DNA of 64,000 nucleotides, from the NCBI RefSeq assembly GCF_003865135.1, contig NZ_BHZC01000001.1, positions 6,510,001-6,574,000 on the forward strand, in the 5' to 3' direction. The notes below the pieces were generated by a model, which saw only the letters and a list, made by a program, of their open reading frames with translations, ran no database searches and was not told the origin of the DNA. The position numbers and the translations under genes were made by a program. The stretch is from Streptomyces chrestomyceticus JCM 4735 (GTDB lineage: Bacteria; Actinomycetota; Actinomycetes; Streptomycetales; Streptomycetaceae). Below, piece by piece: positions 27,203 to 34,738 of this stretch (position 1 is its first letter; every line of letters starts with the position of its first letter).

Positions 27203-27535
27203 CTACACCGGCGGCGCGTGCTGATCCAGCAGCCACTGGCAGTGGCGCGCCCGCTGCTCGACATCCACCAGCGCGGACAGGGGCGAGGCAGGCAGCGGCC
27301 GGGCATGATCGCGGATCGCGTCCAGCACGCTGGACCCGCGGTACCAGTCGATGGAGCCCCGCCACAGGCCGCCGACAACCTTCTCCGCCTCGGGCAACAG
27401 GTACTCGATGTGCTCCCGCAGGCGCCGGTCCATGTCGGCGAGCGCCGGCAGGGAGGTGCGGCCGTGACGCATCGACAGCGCGCTGGTGATGGTGCGCTGG
27501 ATCTCTGCTGTGTCGGCGTGCGCGTTCGTGCTCAT
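27203..27535 (-). CDS. DUF6415-like small protein
   Basis: 110 residues from ATG 27535, which overlaps the upstream stop (ATGA). Pattern TAEIQRTITSAL, then ALADMDRRLREHIEYLLPEAEKVVGGLWRGSIDWYRGSSVLDAIRDH..., resembles short helical Streptomyces proteins labelled DUF6415 that accompany XRE/TPR regulators. No catalytic motif. Pairs with the 68-residue gene upstream. Confidence 0.6.
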   Translation of the reverse strand: MSTNAHADTAEIQRTITSALSMRHGRTSLPALADMDRRLREHIEYLLPEAEKVVGGLWRGSIDWYRGSSVLDAIRDHARPLPASPLSALVDVEQRARHCQWLLDQHAPPV

Positions 27536-27738
27536 GCGGCCCTCAAATCCCGGTGCGCGTCGCAGGCGACGATGAACCACTGACGGCACCCGCCACCCTG
27601 CAGTGGCATGGTGAAGGACCCTGCCGGGTGAAGGCTGCCGAATGCCGCTCCGCACCACCAGCACGCCTCCCCGTGCAAACGCACGATGCTGATGTCGTCC
27701 ATGCCTGGAGGCGCCGTCGACGCGCTGGGTGAATTCAC
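27532..27738 (-). CDS. Small CxxC protein next to XRE regulator
   Basis: 68 residues from GTG 27738 (AGGGAGA 5 nt upstream); an internal ATG at 27702 is possible. CWWCG and a later C..(9)..C..H give a four-ligand zinc-site pattern typical of small proteins that follow XRE-TPR regulators in Streptomyces. Coupled to the DUF6415-like gene by an ATGA overlap. Confidence 0.65.
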   Translation of the reverse strand: MNSPSASTAPPGMDDISIVRLHGEACWWCGAAFGSLHPAGSFTMPLQGGGCRQWFIVACDAHRDLRAA

Positions 27739-27818
27739 CTGGTCTCCCTGGAGTGCGGGGTCAGGAAGATGGTGATCCACCGCAAGGGCCACAAGTACCC
27801 CTGCGAGGGGTAGCGGGG

Positions 27819-29003
27819 TCACTCGCCGGCGCGGCACCAGGCGGCGAAGTTGTTCAGGCTCTCCGCGTCCGCTCGCTTGAGTCGGCGCAGTGTCGCGGTG
27901 TCCTCCCGCACCCAGCGGTGCTCGCGGGTGTGCTGGGGAGCGATGCGGCGGGCGACCTTCAAAGACTCGAAGGCGTGATCTGCCTGCCCTGCCCACAGCT
28001 GGGCGCGGGCGAGTTCGATGTAGAAGCCCGAACGCCGTTCGGCGGGCAAGTCCACGGGCGGCTGCCATTCGCGGGCCAGGCTCAGGGCGCGGCCGGCGTG
28101 TGCGTCACCGAGGCTCACAGCCAGGGACACCTCGTGGATGCGGACGCTGTCCGGGCCGAACGCGGTGCCACCGTAGGTGGCTTCGGGGACGCGGTCGCCG
28201 AGAGCGCGCGCCTCGTCGAGGTGAGTCTCGGCGGTGGCGGCCTGCCCGGCGCGGCCAGCGATGACGGCAGCTCGCATGTGCAGGGCGCCGCGGGCAGCGA
28301 GTGTGGCGGTGTCGTTGCGGCGGAGGGCCGCGTCGGCGGCCTGTTCGAGGGCGCGGAGCCCTGCTTCGTGGGCGCGGGCCGCGAAGAAGGTTTCGGTGCG
28401 GACGTAGGCGACGGCGGCGTCAAGCAGCGGGTCCTCGGCGTGCGGGGCGGTCCAGCGCATGAGGTCGATGAGACGGGCGGACAGGTCGCGGGCGCCGTAC
28501 TTGTAGGCGACGGCGTCGGCGGCACGGTAGGCGGAGACCAGCAGCGCGGCCACAGCGGCCCGGTCGGCCGGCGGCGCGGTGTGCAGGGCGCGGGATAGTT
28601 CGGCGAGCAGGGCAGGTACGTGGCGGGTGATGCGCACGTACTGGGCAGCGAGCCGCCAGCGGACCGCCTCGTCAACGGCATCTCGCAGTTGGCGCAGCGG
28701 GCGCACCGGGCCGTCGTCCGGCATGTCGTAGGTAGCGATGACCTCGGACAGGGCAGGCATGGCCTGGTGGACGCGGTCGTCTGGCCTCCCTGTGCCGGGC
28801 AGCAGTTCGGAGGGGTCGATGCCGAGGGCGTCGGCGATGGCGTCCAGGACCGCGTCGGAGGCGCCACGCTCGTCGCGTTCGATCTTCCGAAGGGTGCCGA
28901 GGGCGATGGCGGCGGCAGAGGCGAGTTCGGCTTGGGTGAGGCTCGCGAGGCGGCGCTGGTAGGCGACGCGTGCGCCTACCCGGTGGTACACGATGGCGGG
29001 CAT
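27819..29003 (-). CDS. XRE-family regulator with TPR-like C-terminal domain
   Basis: 394 residues from ATG 29003 (GGAG 5 nt upstream). N-terminal HTH at about 8-62 (RVAYQRRLASLTQAELASAAAIALGTLRKIER ... ALGIDPSELL); the remaining 300 residues are helical repeats (ARDLSARLIDLMR, DAAVAYVRTETFFAARAHEAGLRALEQAADAALRR) as in Streptomyces TPR-type XRE regulators. Transcribed with the two small genes downstream (80-bp gap). It could be the element's maintenance repressor or a host-interaction regulator; it is not a short CI-like repressor. Confidence 0.85.
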   Translation of the reverse strand: MPAIVYHRVGARVAYQRRLASLTQAELASAAAIALGTLRKIERDERGASDAVLDAIADALGIDPSELLPGTGRPDDRVHQAMPALSEVIATYDMPDDGPVRPLRQLRDAVDEAVRWRLAAQYVRITRHVPALLAELSRALHTAPPADRAAVAALLVSAYRAADAVAYKYGARDLSARLIDLMRWTAPHAEDPLLDAAVAYVRTETFFAARAHEAGLRALEQAADAALRRNDTATLAARGALHMRAAVIAGRAGQAATAETHLDEARALGDRVPEATYGGTAFGPDSVRIHEVSLAVSLGDAHAGRALSLAREWQPPVDLPAERRSGFYIELARAQLWAGQADHAFESLKVARRIAPQHTREHRWVREDTATLRRLKRADAESLNNFAAWCRAGE

Positions 29004-29065
29004 ACTGGCTCCGTTCGGGGCGTCCACTCCGAACCGTACCCGCGCGGCGACGTGCGGGTACGTGA

Positions 29066-29098
29066 ACGGCCCCGTCCGCAATGCGCGGGCGGGGCCGT
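29066..29098 (-). terminator. Terminator after HAD gene
   Basis: 14-bp stem ACGGCCCCGTCCGC/GCGGGCGGGGCCGT with one G-T pair, 15 bp after the HAD stop and upstream of the XRE start. Confidence 0.75.
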
Positions 29099-29112
29099 GG
29101 TGTTGGGGCTGT

Positions 29113-29748
29113 TCAGCGGATGAGCGGCAGCAGGTCGTGCAGGGAGTCGATGCGCCAGTCGGCGGCCTCGGCGTCGGGGGTGCCAGCCCACAGGTGGCCG
29201 AGGGCTCCCCGACGGATGTGGGCGGTGCGCAGGCCTGCCGCGCGGGCGGGGGCGATGTCGTTGGCGGGGTGGTCGCCGACATAGACGACGCGCTCCGGCG
29301 CCGCGCCCGCGAGCTCCACGACGTTGTCGAAGAACTCGGGGGCCGGTTTGGCGACGCCCCACTCGCCGGACGTGGCGATGGCGTCGGCTGGCAGGCCCAG
29401 GCCCCGCAGCAGCGTGCCGGCGCGGACGGTCTGATTGCCTGCGATCAGGACGCGCAGCCCGGCGTGCCGGAGGGCCTGGAGGGCGGGCCGGACGTCGGGG
29501 TACAGGTCGCTCTCGTCGAGATGTTCGCCGCGGCCAGCCGCCTCGCGTGCCCGGTACTCGGCGGCGATGTCGACGCCCGGCTTGAGGAGCCGGACAGCGT
29601 CGGCGTTGTCCCGTCCTTGGGCGACGACAGCACCGACCAGGGCAGACAAGGTGTGCCGGGGTACGGCGAGCCAGTCGGCCCAGTCGCGCCAGTACCGCTC
29701 GTCGCTGGTCAGGGTTTCGCCGATGTCGAATACCGCCGCTTCGATCAT
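29113..29748 (-). CDS. HAD-family hydrolase (phosphatase)
   Basis: 211 residues from ATG 29748. Motif I FDIGETLTSDERYW (the second Asp of DxD is replaced: D-I-G-E), Thr/Ser of motif II at LIAGNQTVR, Lys in VAKPAPEFF and motif IV VGDHPANDIAPARAAG. Phosphoglycolate-phosphatase-like architecture with a cap. The DxG form of motif I may alter catalysis. Accessory cargo of the element; divergent from the small-ORF cluster at 29813. Confidence 0.85.
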   Translation of the reverse strand: MIEAAVFDIGETLTSDERYWRDWADWLAVPRHTLSALVGAVVAQGRDNADAVRLLKPGVDIAAEYRAREAAGRGEHLDESDLYPDVRPALQALRHAGLRVLIAGNQTVRAGTLLRGLGLPADAIATSGEWGVAKPAPEFFDNVVELAGAAPERVVYVGDHPANDIAPARAAGLRTAHIRRGALGHLWAGTPDAEAADWRIDSLHDLLPLIR

Positions 29749-29812
29749 GCGGCCAGCCTACGGGGCCGGAATCCGGGTGAGATTGTCAGTGCCCGCCTCT
29801 AGGATCCGCCTC

Positions 29813-29962
29813 ATGACGACCGCCGAGGCGAACGACACGATCCGCGCCTTCATGACCGACCGCGCCGGCCGCCCGCTATGGCCGGAGGAGCAGGAGCAGT
29901 ACGAGCGGCTCCTCGGCGAGTGGGCTGCGGCGGCGCGTCGGGATTTGGTCACGGCCGCGTAA
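29813..29962 (+). CDS. Small hypothetical protein
   Basis: 49 residues, MTTAEANDTIRAFM start, then WPEEQEQYERLLGEWAAAAR. TAGGAT 13 bp upstream of the ATG suggests a promoter and a nearly leaderless mRNA. No family recognised. First of a row of small rightward genes. Confidence 0.55.
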   Translation: MTTAEANDTIRAFMTDRAGRPLWPEEQEQYERLLGEWAAAARRDLVTAA

Positions 29963-29971
29963 AATCAGCCA

Positions 29972-30190
29972 GTGGCTATCGAACTGTCGAACGACTTGAT
30001 CAAGCTGGAGACCGCGGCCTGGGCCGAGATCCAGGCCGGCGCGCTCACCACGGATACCGCCGAGGCCGTCCAGGCCGCCATCACCGCGCACGCCGAAGCG
30101 ACCGGCCAGAGCCGGCACGAGGTCGAGAAGGCCCTGAAGAAGGCGGTACGGCACCCGGAGCCCGACTCCCAAGGTCCCGAGTCGCCGTAG
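29972..30190 (+). CDS. Small helical hypothetical protein
   Basis: 72 residues from GTG 29972, 9 bp after the previous stop. MAIELSNDLIKLETAAWAEI, then AEAVQAAITAHAEATGQSRHEVEKALKKAVRH: amphipathic helices, no domain recognised. Codon-position GC pattern supports coding. Probably co-transcribed with 29813. Confidence 0.6.
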   Translation: MAIELSNDLIKLETAAWAEIQAGALTTDTAEAVQAAITAHAEATGQSRHEVEKALKKAVRHPEPDSQGPESP

Positions 30191-30231
30191 TTCCAGATGC
30201 GCCGCCGCCCGCCCCGACGCAGCCTGGAGTT

Positions 30232-30456
30232 ATGGCCGCGCGCATCGTGATCCAGGAACCCAGCCCCACGGGCGGCCGACGAGTGCGCGTGGACGGGGAG
30301 ATTCTCGGTCTCGCGCACTCCGATGCCGACGTGATCGAATTCCTTCGACGGGCGGGGCTCCCCGACTCTGAGGCCCTGCTCGATGACCCGACGTGGGTCG
30401 AATGGCGCGGCGGGGTGCCGCACGACTACGGCGGGCCGAGCCTCAGCAGCGCGTGA
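30232..30456 (+). CDS. Small hypothetical protein
   Basis: 74 residues from ATG 30232 with CTGGAG just upstream. IVIQEPSPTGGRRVRVDGEILGLAHSDADVIEFLRRAGL: a beta-rich start followed by a helix; resembles small actinomycete conserved proteins of unknown role. Confidence 0.65.
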   Translation: MAARIVIQEPSPTGGRRVRVDGEILGLAHSDADVIEFLRRAGLPDSEALLDDPTWVEWRGGVPHDYGGPSLSSA

Positions 30457-30599
30457 CTACGACGTGCGGGTGACAGGGGGCATCACGGCCGGACCATCAT
30501 CGTTGCCCAGGTCATGAGTGACCCCACCACCCACGAAAAGTTTCTCGGTGAGCAATGCTTCGGGCAGCACGTTCACAAGGGCAGGGGGACGACGCTCCG

Positions 30600-30779
30600 G
30601 TGAAGAGGAGATCAGTCCCCGAGGCTGCCGCCGAGATCGCCGAAGATGAAGGCGTCTACACCCTGTACCTGACCCACCAAGAAGCTCTCGCCGTTTGGTG
30701 CTGCCTCGACGACACGGCAAGGAACGCCGAGGCCCTGCACGCGCTCCGGCGACTGGCCGCCCTCCTGAACAAGGACTAG
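30600..30779 (+). CDS. Small hypothetical protein
   Basis: 59 residues from GTG 30600 (AGGGGGA 10 nt upstream); ATG 30555 is an alternative. EIAEDEGVYTLYLTHQEALAVWCCLDDTARNAEALHALRRLAALL is a plausible strand-helix-helix unit. Stops 4 bp inside the convergent macro-domain gene. Confidence 0.55.
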   Translation: MKRRSVPEAAAEIAEDEGVYTLYLTHQEALAVWCCLDDTARNAEALHALRRLAALLNKD

Positions 30780-31279
30780 CGCATAACGTTCCCTTGCCTG
30801 CCGGGCGGGTCGTACACCGTGACGTTCACACCGCGGGCGCAGAGCTGCTTCTCGATCAGCGGTTCGATTTGCGTCCAGTCGCCGCCCGCCAGACCGGCGC
30901 CGATCCGCGGCATGTGCACGGCCGCACCGAGGTCGAGCGCGTGGCCGGCCAGTCTGCCGAGCGCTTCCTCGATGGCCTCGTACCGCACGGGCGGTTGTCC
31001 GCCTGCCCGGCGGATACCGTGCTGGCCGACCATGTTGGCGACCCACAGGTTCGTGTGGACCGGCACGAGCTGCACGGCGCCGAGCCCGAAGTCGTTCTGC
31101 TCGCGTTCGCGGTACCAGCGCCGGTACGCGGCCTCCGGTTCGGGACCGCGGCGCGAAAGGGCGGTCACGAAGCCGCGCCCCCACCCGCCGACGTCGTTGC
31201 AGACGTGGGCGATGATGCGCGGGCCCGTGGCGGACGGAGCGGTGGCGTCGCCTACCGCGTAGCAGATCGAGGGGGTCAC
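30776..31279 (-). CDS. Macro-domain protein (ADP-ribose-1''-phosphate phosphatase/Poa1-like)
   Basis: 167 residues from GTG 31279; TACCAT lies about 7 nt upstream, so the transcript may be leaderless. Macro-domain features: YAVGDATAP, IIAHVCNDVGGWGRGFVTAL (ADP-ribose-binding Asn/Asp and Gly-rich loop), ANMVGQHGI, and MPRIGAGLAGGDW. It would bind or hydrolyse ADP-ribose derivatives. Lysogenic-conversion or anti-defence cargo. Confidence 0.88.
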   Translation of the reverse strand: MTPSICYAVGDATAPSATGPRIIAHVCNDVGGWGRGFVTALSRRGPEPEAAYRRWYREREQNDFGLGAVQLVPVHTNLWVANMVGQHGIRRAGGQPPVRYEAIEEALGRLAGHALDLGAAVHMPRIGAGLAGGDWTQIEPLIEKQLCARGVNVTVYDPPGRQGNVMR

Positions 31280-31313
31280 AACTTGATGGTAGCCACGCGC
31301 AGGTATGCCGAAA

Positions 31314-31345
31314 GGCCCCGCCACCTGCCGGAGCAGGGGCGGGGC
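31314..31345 (-). terminator. GC-rich hairpin right of the macro-domain gene
   Basis: GGCCCCGCC-A-CCTGC pairs with GCAGG-GGCGGGG-C around a CGGA loop; on the minus strand it is followed by TTTCGG. Lies between divergent genes, so it may protect the macro gene from leftward read-through of the late operon. Confidence 0.65.
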
Positions 31346-31468
31346 GCGGTCATGCGAGCGCGTCGAGCGTCTCGATAGGCGGCGGTGGCGTCACCCGGTG
31401 GGGTGGTGATCCCAGGGAGAGGCGCGATCCTTCATCAGCCTGGGAGAATCTACCGTCACACTCACCGT

Positions 31469-31918
31469 ATGAGTTCCATGATCAGTACTTGTCGGCAGAC
31501 GCTGCTGGCGGCGCTGGACCAGCACCCCACCGTGAATATTCGGGAGTCGCTGGCCAAATCTCTCGGCGGTACCGCAACGAAGAGCGAAGTCGCCGTAGCT
31601 CAACGTGCCGCACGCGCCATCGCGGAGGAAGGGCGCGCGGTACTCATGACTCTTTACAACCATCAGGCCAAGGGCGTCGAGTGTCGGACACGGGAATCGC
31701 GCGCCGTCCTCCACCTGACAGTGGACGAGGACGTGGTCCTCGGGCTTCCCTACCGCGTGACAATCGCCACAGGTAAGTGGGGCGATGTCGTCGAAGAAGG
31801 CAAGAGGCGAACAAACGAGAGGATCGACAATGATCCGATGCTGTCGTGGATGATGGGGCGCGGTCCCTATCCCCTGGCATCAAGCAACCCTTTTCGCCGG
31901 GCTGCTGAGACGAGGTAG
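31469..31918 (+). CDS. Hypothetical protein of the accessory zone
   Basis: 149 residues from ATG 31469. TACCGT 13 bp upstream may be its -10, giving a near-leaderless message. Helical N-terminus (STCRQTLLAALDQHP, VAVAQRAARAIAEEGRAVLMTLYNHQAKGVECRTRES), then a strand-rich part (RAVLHLTVDEDVVLGLPYRVTIATGKWGD). Not recognised. Its codon use and lower GC differ from its neighbours, suggesting a recent insertion at the end of the late operon. Confidence 0.65.
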   Translation: MSSMISTCRQTLLAALDQHPTVNIRESLAKSLGGTATKSEVAVAQRAARAIAEEGRAVLMTLYNHQAKGVECRTRESRAVLHLTVDEDVVLGLPYRVTIATGKWGDVVEEGKRRTNERIDNDPMLSWMMGRGPYPLASSNPFRRAAETR

Positions 31919-32000
31919 ACCTTTCCGGCGATTGTTGTCGTTGGCACCGATGGAGCACCACGTAACGCTCTGCTCCTGCCGAAGCGCGGGCGGGACGCCG

Positions 32001-32681
32001 TCATCTCCTCTTCCGCTCGGGAGCGAGCGCCGGTGGCGCGGCGGTCCGAGGCGGCTGCGGGGCAGGGGCCCCGTCGCGGCGGCACACCAGCGCGTCCGGG
32101 TCTCCCGGCGGGGCTTGGAGGGAGTAGCCGACGGGGCAGGTCTGGCCGTCGCGACCGGGCGCACCGTCCGTTCCGTTGGCCCCGTCCTTACCTGCCGGTC
32201 CTGCCGGTCCTGCCGGGCCAGGCTCGCCCTGCGGCCCCTGAGGGCCAGGCTGGCCAGCTGTTCCGTCCTTGCCCGCCGCACCGTCCGCTCCGGCGGCGCC
32301 ATCGGATCCCGAGGCGCCGTCCTTCCCCGCGGCACCAGCCGCTCCGGCGGGGCCCTTCGCCCCGGACTGGCCTGCGGGACCGGCCGAGCCTTCGGGGCCG
32401 GCCGGGCCGGTAGCGCCTCGGGGCCCGGCCGGGCCGCGTACGGTCCGGCCGGGATCGCCGCGGCTGCCGGGCGGGCCCGCGACCGGTTTCCCACCAAGGG
32501 TCTGTACCTGCCGGGCCAGCAGGTCGCGCGCCGAGTTGGCGTCTTGCAGCTGGCCGCCGAGATGCTGCACGGTAAGCACAATCCACGCCATCACCGCGCC
32601 CAGCACCAGGGCGCCCGCCACCGCGGCGGCATCCCCGCGGCGCCACCGCCTCTCTTCTGCTCGCAGCTGTGACCGCGTCAT
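32001..32681 (-). CDS. Membrane-anchored collagen-like protein
   Basis: 226 residues from ATG 32681, overlapping the upstream stop (ATGA). N-terminal basic stretch, one TM helix (about 19-42), a short helix, then about 38 Gly-X-Y triplets in a row (GPAGPRGATGPAGPEGSAG, KDGASGSDGAAGADGAAGKDG), and a Cys-containing C-terminus (CPVGYSLQAPPGDPDALVC). Collagen-like stalks are common in phage tail fibres, but here the gene ends the lysis cassette and carries a TM anchor, so a surface-display or lysis-related role is possible. Confidence 0.85.
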   Translation of the reverse strand: MTRSQLRAEERRWRRGDAAAVAGALVLGAVMAWIVLTVQHLGGQLQDANSARDLLARQVQTLGGKPVAGPPGSRGDPGRTVRGPAGPRGATGPAGPEGSAGPAGQSGAKGPAGAAGAAGKDGASGSDGAAGADGAAGKDGTAGQPGPQGPQGEPGPAGPAGPAGKDGANGTDGAPGRDGQTCPVGYSLQAPPGDPDALVCRRDGAPAPQPPRTAAPPALAPERKRR

Positions 32682-32974
32682 GACCCGGCCCCCTGTACGA
32701 GCAGGATGATGACGGGCAGCAGGATGCCGACCAGCGGGACCACGACCGCGCCGATCAGCCAACGACGCGTGGCCACCAGCTTCTCGGCGTCCTTCTCCCG
32801 TAGCGTCTGCAGCGTCGTCACCTGCGCGGCCAGCGCCTCATGGCGCAGGTCATACACATCCTGGCTGACCTTGCTGTCGATGCGCCGGCCGAGCTGCTGG
32901 ATGTCGTCGCGAACGTCCGCGAACCGCTCATCGACTCTGCGGGCCACCTCACCGAGGGTCGGCTCGTCGGACAC
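32678..32974 (-). CDS. Small coiled-coil membrane protein of the lysis cassette
   Basis: 98 residues, GTG start after GAGGGGCGACC. Helical coiled coil (about 8-70: RRVDERFADVRDDIQQLGRRIDSKV) followed by one C-terminal TM (LIGAVVVPLVGILLPVIILLVQ). This layout matches small phage membrane proteins encoded beside holins (XhlA/hemolysin-like). It may assist the holin. Confidence 0.75.
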   Translation of the reverse strand: MSDEPTLGEVARRVDERFADVRDDIQQLGRRIDSKVSQDVYDLRHEALAAQVTTLQTLREKDAEKLVATRRWLIGAVVVPLVGILLPVIILLVQGAGS

Positions 32975-32987
32975 GGTCGCCCCTCGG

Positions 32988-33239
32988 TTAGACGCCCCTG
33001 GCGGTCGAGGCGCTGTTCTTGTCGCCGATGACGCGCGCCAGGAAGCCCTTGACGAGGGAGCCGACCGCAGCGATGCCGGCGGCGCCGACGGCCTGCCAGA
33101 ACGACACGTCGAACATGTCGCCGGGGCCGGCCGCGAGGGCGACGCCCCCGGCGGCGACGAGGAACGTCCAGACGACGCGCTCGGCGAGGTCTCTGGCGTA
33201 GGTCTGCGCCGTCTTGCTGATCGTGGTCACATTGGTCAT
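32988..33239 (-). CDS. Holin (r1t-like)
   Basis: 83 residues, ATG start. Two hydrophobic segments (about 21-40 VVWTFLVAAGGVALAAGPG and 47-66 FWQAVGAAGIAAVGSLVKGF) and a short charged C-terminus (LARVIGDKNSAS), the r1t-type holin pattern of actinophages. It would permeabilise the membrane for the CHAP endolysin encoded just upstream in the operon. Confidence 0.8.
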   Translation of the reverse strand: MTNVTTISKTAQTYARDLAERVVWTFLVAAGGVALAAGPGDMFDVSFWQAVGAAGIAAVGSLVKGFLARVIGDKNSASTARGV

Positions 33240-33291
33240 AGCGAGTCCGTTTCTGCTGGTGGGTGCAAGTTCGGGGTGCCCCGTGAAGGCG

Positions 33292-33636
33292 TCAGACAGG
33301 TTGCGCGAACGAGCGGCAGCCGATGACGGTTCCGCTGGAGTTGCGCACCTCTCGGTACGGCACGATCAGGTCGCTACGCCGGTCGGCGAGGGCCAGGGCC
33401 ACGACAAGAGAGACGATGTACTGGTAGCCGTCTCGCTTGGGCGGGAGGTTCTCGGCGTATCCGAACTCGACCATCTCGAAGGTGATGCCGCCGCCGAGTT
33501 CGATGGTGGCGAGCCTGGCAGGCACGGGCTCAGGCTCGATCACCTCACGCAGGTGCGGCTCGAGGTCATCGATGCCGTCCTCGCGCTCGTTCGCGTACAG
33601 GCGGATCGGGTGCGGCGTCAGGTTGAGGATGGTCAC
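33292..33636 (-). CDS. Conserved phage protein beside endolysin
   Basis: 114 residues from GTG 33636, overlapping the endolysin stop by 4 bp. VTILNLTPHPIRLYANEREDG, PVPARLATIELGGGITFEMVEFGYAENLPP, YQYIVSLVVALALADRRSDLIVP: a beta-rich compact protein seen in many Streptomyces phage lysis regions. Function unknown. Confidence 0.7.
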   Translation of the reverse strand: MTILNLTPHPIRLYANEREDGIDDLEPHLREVIEPEPVPARLATIELGGGITFEMVEFGYAENLPPKRDGYQYIVSLVVALALADRRSDLIVPYREVRNSSGTVIGCRSFAQPV

Positions 33637-34523
33637 GCGCTGTCCACGCCCGTGACGTCGACGTCGACCTTGACGACGGCTTCGGCGATGGCCTTCTCGA
33701 CGGCGTCGACGACCTGCTGGGTGTTCACGCCGGAGCCGACGAGCTGTGCGATCCTGCTGATCGCGGCGGTCTGTGCGGCGATCTGCGTGGTGAGCGCCTT
33801 CACCGAGGCGTTGGTGCCGCGCAGGTAGGCGTAGGCGTCGGTCTCTTCGCCCTTGCCCTTGTACTGCCAGCCGGCGTAGGGCACGAGCACGTCGTGCAGC
33901 TCGGCGAGCTGCTGGGCCTGCTGGGGGGTGAGGGACACGTTGTCCTCCGGGGTCTGGCCGCCTGGGGCGGTGGTGGGTAGGTCGTCGGCCGAGGCTTGGT
34001 GGCTGAAGTAGGTCACGTTGCGGCGGGTGCGCCATGCCGGGTCCGCCAGCACGACGCCCTCGGGGTAGTCCGGGATGCCGTAGCCGTAGACGTAGTCCGA
34101 CTTGCGGGGGCGGGACTTGAGGTACACCCCGTCGCCCTCGGCCGACCCGTTGATGTTGGTGTTGCCTTCCACGGTGGTGATCGTGGAGTCCGTGTAGGCG
34201 ATGCAGATGCCCACGTGGCTGCCGCCGCCGGGTCCGAAATAGACGGGGCCGCCGATCACGGGGTATTCGGTGAACCGGCCGCGCGAACGGAACCAGTCGA
34301 CGCCGACCGCGCAGGACGCGGTGACCGGGGCAAGCTGGGCGCAGCCGGCCTTGCGGAACACCCAGGACACGAAAGTGCTGCACCACGCCTGTCCCTGCGA
34401 CCACTCCAGTCCCGGCACGGCCGGACTGTACTTCTGGATGTTGTTCCAGCGCCCGCTGGAGCGCCCTTCGTGGGTGCCGACTTCGGCGCGGGCGGTGGCG
34501 ATGACGCGGCGTGCGTAGGACAC
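33633..34523 (-). CDS. Endolysin with N-terminal CHAP domain
   Basis: 296 residues from ATG 34523. CHAP (amidase/endopeptidase) catalytic Cys48 in QAWCSTFVSWVF and His103 in GSHVGICIAY; conserved GPVYFGPGG. The region after about 160 is a helical Thr/Gln-rich part (LTPQQAQQLAELHDVL, QIAAQTAAISRIAQLVG) rather than a classical wall-binding repeat. Cleaves host peptidoglycan at the end of the lytic cycle. No signal peptide, so it depends on the holin. Confidence 0.9.
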   Translation of the reverse strand: MSYARRVIATARAEVGTHEGRSSGRWNNIQKYSPAVPGLEWSQGQAWCSTFVSWVFRKAGCAQLAPVTASCAVGVDWFRSRGRFTEYPVIGGPVYFGPGGGSHVGICIAYTDSTITTVEGNTNINGSAEGDGVYLKSRPRKSDYVYGYGIPDYPEGVVLADPAWRTRRNVTYFSHQASADDLPTTAPGGQTPEDNVSLTPQQAQQLAELHDVLVPYAGWQYKGKGEETDAYAYLRGTNASVKALTTQIAAQTAAISRIAQLVGSGVNTQQVVDAVEKAIAEAVVKVDVDVTGVDSA

Positions 34524-34550
34524 AGGAGCTGCCTTTCTGCGGGCACGGGC

Positions 34551-34573
34551 AAGGCCCCGCAGTGCGGGGCCTT
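34551..34573 (-). terminator. Hairpin between tail and lysis genes
   Basis: Perfect 10-bp stem AAGGCCCCGC/GCGGGGCCTT with loop AGT, in the 61 bp between the Pro-rich gene and the endolysin. No T-run; could be a partial terminator that sets endolysin expression. Confidence 0.6.
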
Positions 34574-34584
34574 GGTGGGGCGGG

Positions 34585-34728
34585 TCACGTGGCCGGAGGG
34601 CCGTCGGGGTCGGCCGGCCGGTCGGGCGGGGGCTGGTCCGGCATCGTGGGGCCCGGCGGCGGTGTCGGCAGGAGCGGCCCCTCGGGCTGCGGGGTGTCCG
34701 GCGGCCGCTCTTCGATGGGTGTGCTCAT
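34585..34728 (-). CDS. Very small Pro-rich protein
   Basis: 47 residues from ATG 34728 with AGGAG 6 nt upstream. MSTPIEERPPDTPQPEGP then repeats of PTPPPGP and PDQPPPDRPAD; no fold expected. Good SD and an ordered position between tail fibre and endolysin support it as a real gene. Confidence 0.6.
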   Translation of the reverse strand: MSTPIEERPPDTPQPEGPLLPTPPPGPTMPDQPPPDRPADPDGPPAT

Positions 34729-34738
34729 GTGCTGCTCC

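Noticed and set aside
26887..27378. 163-residue minus-strand frame just right of the tRNA as a gene
   Set aside because: Its first two thirds overlap the DUF6415-like gene region and two hairpins and look non-coding; only the last 30 residues look like an integrase tail, kept as a finding but not as a gene.
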